Source: Plecoglossus altivelis
Lineage: Eukaryota > Chordata > Actinopteri > Osmeriformes > Plecoglossidae
DNA length: 64,000 bases
Direction of reading: 5' to 3'
NCBI GenBank assembly: GCA_036571765.1
Contig: BROE01000005.1
Span: 6,493,614 to 6,557,613, forward strand
Within the stretch, counting starts at the first letter, position 1, and each line of letters begins with the position of its first letter. Positions 55,001 through 61,000 of the stretch are shown here, piece by piece. Below the pieces are notes generated by a model that saw only the letters and a program-made list of their open reading frames with translations, was not told where the DNA came from and did no database searches. Both the position numbers and the translations under genes were made by a program.

Positions 55001-58000
55001 GCCCGCCCTTTCTCTCTCCGACGCTTCCTCCCTCTCACCTTCTCGCTTTCAATCTTGCTCACTGACACACGCTTTTGTCTCTTCCCCCCCCCCTCCATTT
55101 CAATTCCTGTTCCCTCCCTCCCTCATCCTCTTTATCCCTCTCAGGGTTTTCATCTCTCGTGTTTGCATGTCTCTATTCTATACCCTGACTGTCTCCTGTG
55201 TATCTCTGCAGCCCTGAAGGACAGCCGGTTCCAGTTGGTCAACTTCTCAGACAATGAGTTGCGGGTGTCCCTGTCCAACGTGTCACTCTCCGACGAAGGC
55301 CGCTACGTGTGCCAGCTCTACACAGATCCTCCTCAAGAAGCCTATGCTGACATCACTGTGCTGGGTACACATTTCACACCCACCCCCCACCTCCACCCCC
55401 CATTACATAGCATTCAAGTTTTCTGTAAGGTATTCTGTCCATGTACATTTTTGGTTCCTATATTCCACGGCCCTCCAGTGACATGCTCAGTCATGAAGCA
55501 GGATCATCAAATGTTCATGTATTTTCCTTGATTGATTTGCTTGATTGCTCTTTGATCCTGTTATTTTTAGCCCGAAACAAAACAAAATGTCAACCAATCA
55601 GGCTCTCTCGGAGCTCAACATCTTAATAAAAAGGAACAGATGCATGTAGGGATAGCGAGCAAGCGTCTTAGACTGGGTAGGTTTTGGCAGCTGTGTTGAC
55701 TCTTGGTGACTGTTAACTTGGCTGCTCCAATTGGTTCCCTATAGAGACTCAGCTGTGCTCCGCAGTGGTGCTTTGGTGTGAAATTACTGTCATAGAGTAT
55801 CTTTATTGTACATGCAGACATCCTGCGGGATTAAAAGGGTTTGAGTACATATTAAAGTGAGCACTCCAGATATAGAATTGAAATCTAGCAGCCGAATGTC
55901 TGAACTAATGGTGGTATTTAAAAGCTCTTCAAAAAAATACCCAACTGAGTTTCTCTTCACGTGTCTCAAGTTTGGTCGTTCGTAGCTTAATAATTGATTC
56001 AACTGGATACATTGGAGCTGGTGCTGGACCTGTTATTGTTTGGTTTTGTAATATGTGTGTATGGGGGGTATGTATGTGTTTTGTTTGTGTATGTGTACAT
56101 GTGTGATTGCACCTCTGCCTGTTTGTGTCTGTGTGGGTGTGTGCGTACGTCTGTGGCCGACTGCCAGTTCCACCAGGGCTGCCGATTATCGAGTCCAGGG
56201 AGGAGGTGGTCAGCGAGGGGAACGAGACAGAGCTCACCTGCACAGCCATGGATGGCAAGCCGGCGCCCTCCATCAGATGGATGAAGGGGGAGCAGGACTT
56301 GACAGGTCAGTGGAATAACAACCTGGATCTGCTCCCTCACACTCCTCCGCCCAGAGCGGCCCCAGCCTTCTTCCTGTGAAGCCTGCTGATGTGTCGTCCG
56401 CTAGCAGCACAGCTACCCTGAGGTCCTCCATGGAGGAAATCACTTAATTAGGACGTGAGACCACACCACATGCTAGAAATTCAACAGCCTCCCCCACTCG
56501 CATAGCTGTAGTCATTTGTTTCATTTCTTGGTGACACAACAGTAATACCTTAGACATTTGCAGCACAGGGAGAATAATACAGAAGTCTCTTTAGGTATCA
56601 ACTAGTATCTACCCACTCAGTAGACTGCCACTGTTGGGATGCACCACAAACCCAGCATGTGTGTATGTCTACGTGTGTGCATAGGGTACTTTGTCAGTGC
56701 TGTGCAGGGTAGCGTGTGTGCTGCATATTGAGTATATTGATATGTGTGGTTTGGTGTGTGTGTGCTGCGCAATTTGCAATATCGCCTCAGCAACAATGAG
56801 TTGATGTATAACCAGAGCCTCTCACAGTCGGTTATCCTTCATGCAACAGCTAGTTGACAAGTGCCCTGGAGATTATGTTATATATATGTCAATGTCAGCT
56901 AGATTCCAGCACATTCTTGCCTTTTATAAAAGGTATTCATCAAAGTTGAGAGCATGCTTAAGCCGTCAATCAATTTTGTGCTTGGAAGTAATCAAATGAT
57001 GTGCTCCCCTCGCTTAGCGCAAATGTGATATTTTCTTTAGGCCTGCAATAAATGTTTGAATGCGTTTATTGACTTTTGTCTCTGCGTTGGAGTGCCTCAG
57101 GCCAGCTCTGGGCTGTTGGGGAGGGGCAGGCAGTGCTGTGTGGTACCACACACCCCCACCCCACACGCACACACACACACACATCCTCACCGCTTGCCTG
57201 TCCTCACACACACTCATCATTTATTAATCTTGTGCTTATTGTACAGCAAGAGGCAAATTTATTCCATTCATCTTATATTTACACAAGTGTGGATTTCCAC
57301 CTAACTTGTTGTCAAATTATATAGGTGTTAGCATGGAGGGGATTCGTTTGCCTTGTTGGGCAGCTGAAATATTTAGACAGAGGGAATCAAAGCTGATGCC
57401 ATCTGCGGCACCAGTGTTGCCGAAGTGGAAGTCAATTTCGGTTTATGAGATGTGGAGTTGCGTGGGGGAGGTGGGGCAGATGGGTTGAGCGCTGGCTGGT
57501 TAGATCAGAGACAGGCCACCAAGTTGAGCTGGGCTAATCTGGGCTGGCAGGAGAGAGACGCAGGCTCAGACACACAGTCACGTCCTCCCGCACCTCTGGA
57601 CTCACTGCTCTCTCCTCATGATTGCAGGAGATAAGGTATTAATTAGCTCTGAAGCACATGGTCAAGTATCAGCATATGTGTTGAAAGGTTATGAATAATG
57701 ACTTTTTTTTTTTACAACTGCATGGAAAACACTCAAAGGATGGAGAGTGTGGCCAGATGCCTGAATCCATGCCAATCAGACTTGGGATGTTGGATGCTGA
57801 AGGAAGCCTGCATGTGTTTGTGTGTGTGTAAACCTGTGTGGGCGTACATTATATGTGCACCGATGTCTCCCATCGGTGTGTGGGGTTAATAACTCTACAT
57901 GGCGCCGTGTGTGTGTGTTCGTGGTGGTCAATGTGTGCAGGAGCATCAGAGTATTGCCCTCCCTGTGCCCTGCCTGTCTCCCCTGTGACTTACGGAGATG

Positions 58001-61000
58001 GAAGTGTGCTGTGGGTCAGAGAGGGCTTGTAATTATTTCCTCACTTCATTAGCTGCAAGTAAACCATCCTACTCAGCACTGCGCCTAACGTGTTGCCCCT
58101 GTGGCATTGTAATGCTCTCTAAATGAATGCCCCTCTGACAGCCAGAAGGCTGGCGGGCTGCAGATTACTGCAGGGTTAGCCTGGATGTTGCTTAGCCGCT
58201 GGCTGTACACATAGGCTTATCACGGATCTTCCATAACCAACCCGCATACCCAGCGCTTGTCTTGTCTAGGATGGAATGCTAATATAAAAATGAATTCTCA
58301 TGTCTCAAGTCTCAAGTCAGGCCCCAGCATAACGTCTTGCTAATATGCACTGTATGTGATTCCAGCATGATTATGTTATGGGATAGGACCACGTCAATGA
58401 CGTAGGTATTTTCTGTCCGTCTTTACGTCTGTCCCTCTCTGTCTCTCTGTCCACCTCTGTCCATCTTTCTCTGTCTGCCCGTCCGTCTCTGCGCCAGGGG
58501 AGTCCGAGGTGGAAGAGACCTATAACAGGATGTTCACCGTCAGCAGTCGTGTGAGCTTCACCGTGGCCAAGGAGGATGATGGGGAGCCGGTGAGCTGCAT
58601 CATAGAACACCCAGCCGTGAAGGACCTCAGAGCTCAGAGACACCTGGAAGTGATGTGTGAGTGACCCGGCCTCGAGTAAACCCCACCTGGCCAGGAAGTG
58701 GAACGTTGCCAGCTCCTTCTGACAGACGCTGGGACCTTAGGATTACGCCCCGACAGAGCGGCCGTCCTCTAATTAGACAGCGGGCTGTCTGTGGTCTTAC
58801 AGACGCTGGAGAATAACTCCAATGATACTGTACCATTTATCTCAAGGGACCAAGTATGTTAGGCACTTGTGCCAGATATTATTTGCTGTTCTTCAAATGG
58901 TGTATTGATTAAAGAAGCAAAATTAGAAGGCTGTGTTGGACGCCAGAGAAAGGTTGAAGTACCCTTTTTCCGACTAGAAAACTAATTTATTCCGAAAGCT
59001 GAGTGCCTTTGTATGACCTTTCTTGGTAAAAGACAGAAGGAGCTCAACTGGAACCGCTTGACATTTTGGCAGTCTTTGGCTAACATTGATAAAAGAAAAA
59101 GAAATCTACTGAAGTTAGGTAGACCAGGCTTCCTGGGAATCGGAGTCTTCTCCCCGGCATGTGTCAGAAAACCCAGGCAGCCTAAGGAACTTGCCTGAGA
59201 TCAACTGGTTTCATTCATGCTGTAAAGTAATGCCACTGGCACCATACAGTAGCTCTTTATCTCAAGAGCTCGTCTGGCTTTAAGTCACGTAAGAACAGGA
59301 AGGCAAGATCCTTTCCCTAGCAATCCTGAGTCATCTTATTGCGGTGGTTATAATCAACAGCATCTAGCACAGCTTTTAAAATTCCGGTCGCTTTGTTGTT
59401 TTCAGATAAACCGGAAGTGAAGATAGTTGTGGAATTTCCAGAGGGTTTAACGCGAGAGGGAGACAATCTAGAACTGTCATGCATCGCAGAGGGCAAACCA
59501 CAGTGAGTATTCCTCCAGGTGCTTCATTTGGATTCCAATTCCACCCTATCGTTGGCTCCTCCTGGCAGAAGACAGAAACATGGCGGCTTCAGCCTACCTA
59601 TATCCCTTTTCTGCCAGTCCCAACACTCCCATAACCTTTCTATTTCAGTGTAGCATTTAAATGTTAGCAGTTGTTAGCGTGTTGTGTGTGAAGTGCATCA
59701 TTAGGCCTGGACCTGCCAATGGCTGTCCTGAACTGATCTGCCAGCTCTGACCTTTAAACCCAGATTCCTGCTATTGATGGACACGCGTGACTGATGCGTC
59801 TGGTATTTGTGCCTCCCCCCCCCCTCCCTCCCCCCTCCTCAGCCCTCATCAGATCAACTGGCTGAGAGTAGATGATGACGTGCCGTCGCACGCCGTCATC
59901 ACCGGCTCTGACCTCTTCATCGAAAACCTCAATAAATCCTACAACGGCACGTACCGCTGCGTGGCCGCCAACGCCGTGGGGGAGGCCTATGATGACTATA
60001 TCCTCTTTGTATACGGTAGGTACCGGCACCATGGCAACTGTCACTCAGCAATCCAAGGGCAGGTTGGACTGTGCGTGGCTGTAGAATGTTGAGACATGCA
60101 TATGCATGCATGACACGTGATTATAATGGAGTCCGAAACACTGAGTTGGAGTAAAAGGTTAATCGCAAGAGCTGAGCCCAGACAAACATCCATGTCTGTC
60201 TGCTAACAGGTGTCTGGGCTTCCTATTCTGGATACCTTGACGCTGTAGTAGGTGATCGATAACTATTAGTTGCAAGTCTAGACTAACATTGATCTTCACC
60301 CAGATCAAGCTGCCTTACATGTGATGTGTGTGACTGCACGTGACGTATATCTATGTAAGCGTGTCACCGGGGGACGGTGATGTCTGTCACTATGAGGGTG
60401 GCCATCATTGTGGCGTGCTAGGCTGCTGGGCGGATGATGACATTAGTTTGCCCCTCATAGTCCGTCAGATTCCAAAACAAGTTTATGACACGGCAGGGGA
60501 CAGCCCCAGCAGTGGGACAGTCCCGGCAGGGGGACAGCCCCGGCAGGGGGACAGCCCCAGCCAGACCCTTCAGCCTGCCGTGCCTTTGCTAAAACTATAA
60601 CTGTGGCGACTTGTACTGTCATCCACTGTCAAGTGGATGTCTCTCTCTCTATCTCCCGCTCACCTTTCTTTAATATCTCTCTCTCCCTTCCTGTCTCCCG
60701 ACAAGGCATCAGACTGGAGTGACGATCACGATGCATTTGACTACATGATCCTTGTATGAAATAATAGCTTGATTCACCGTGTCTTATAATGTTACAAGCT
60801 ACGCGGTGTTGCTGTCTGTCATGGCCGTGCTACTCGAACGAACCGATTCTCTTAGGAATGGCATAGTGAATTGTTTGACTAAAGAAATTCATAATGTTCA
60901 CTAGTGCAATAAGCACCGCCTTATCTCTGTGTGAACAATGGGTACGAGCAGTGACTCGTCTGCCATTTTGCACCTTGTCTACATACAACTCTATATTTCA

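Noticed and set aside
54926..55531. Open frame of 201 codons spanning exon 3
   Set aside because: Only the part 55212-55364 is real coding sequence. The frame stays open into both introns by chance, and the splice sites and protein similarity define the exon.
56177..56305. Exon 4 starting at the second AG (56177)
   Set aside because: As the main form it would delete the VPP linker that CADM1 proteins share. It is kept only as a possible alternative acceptor.
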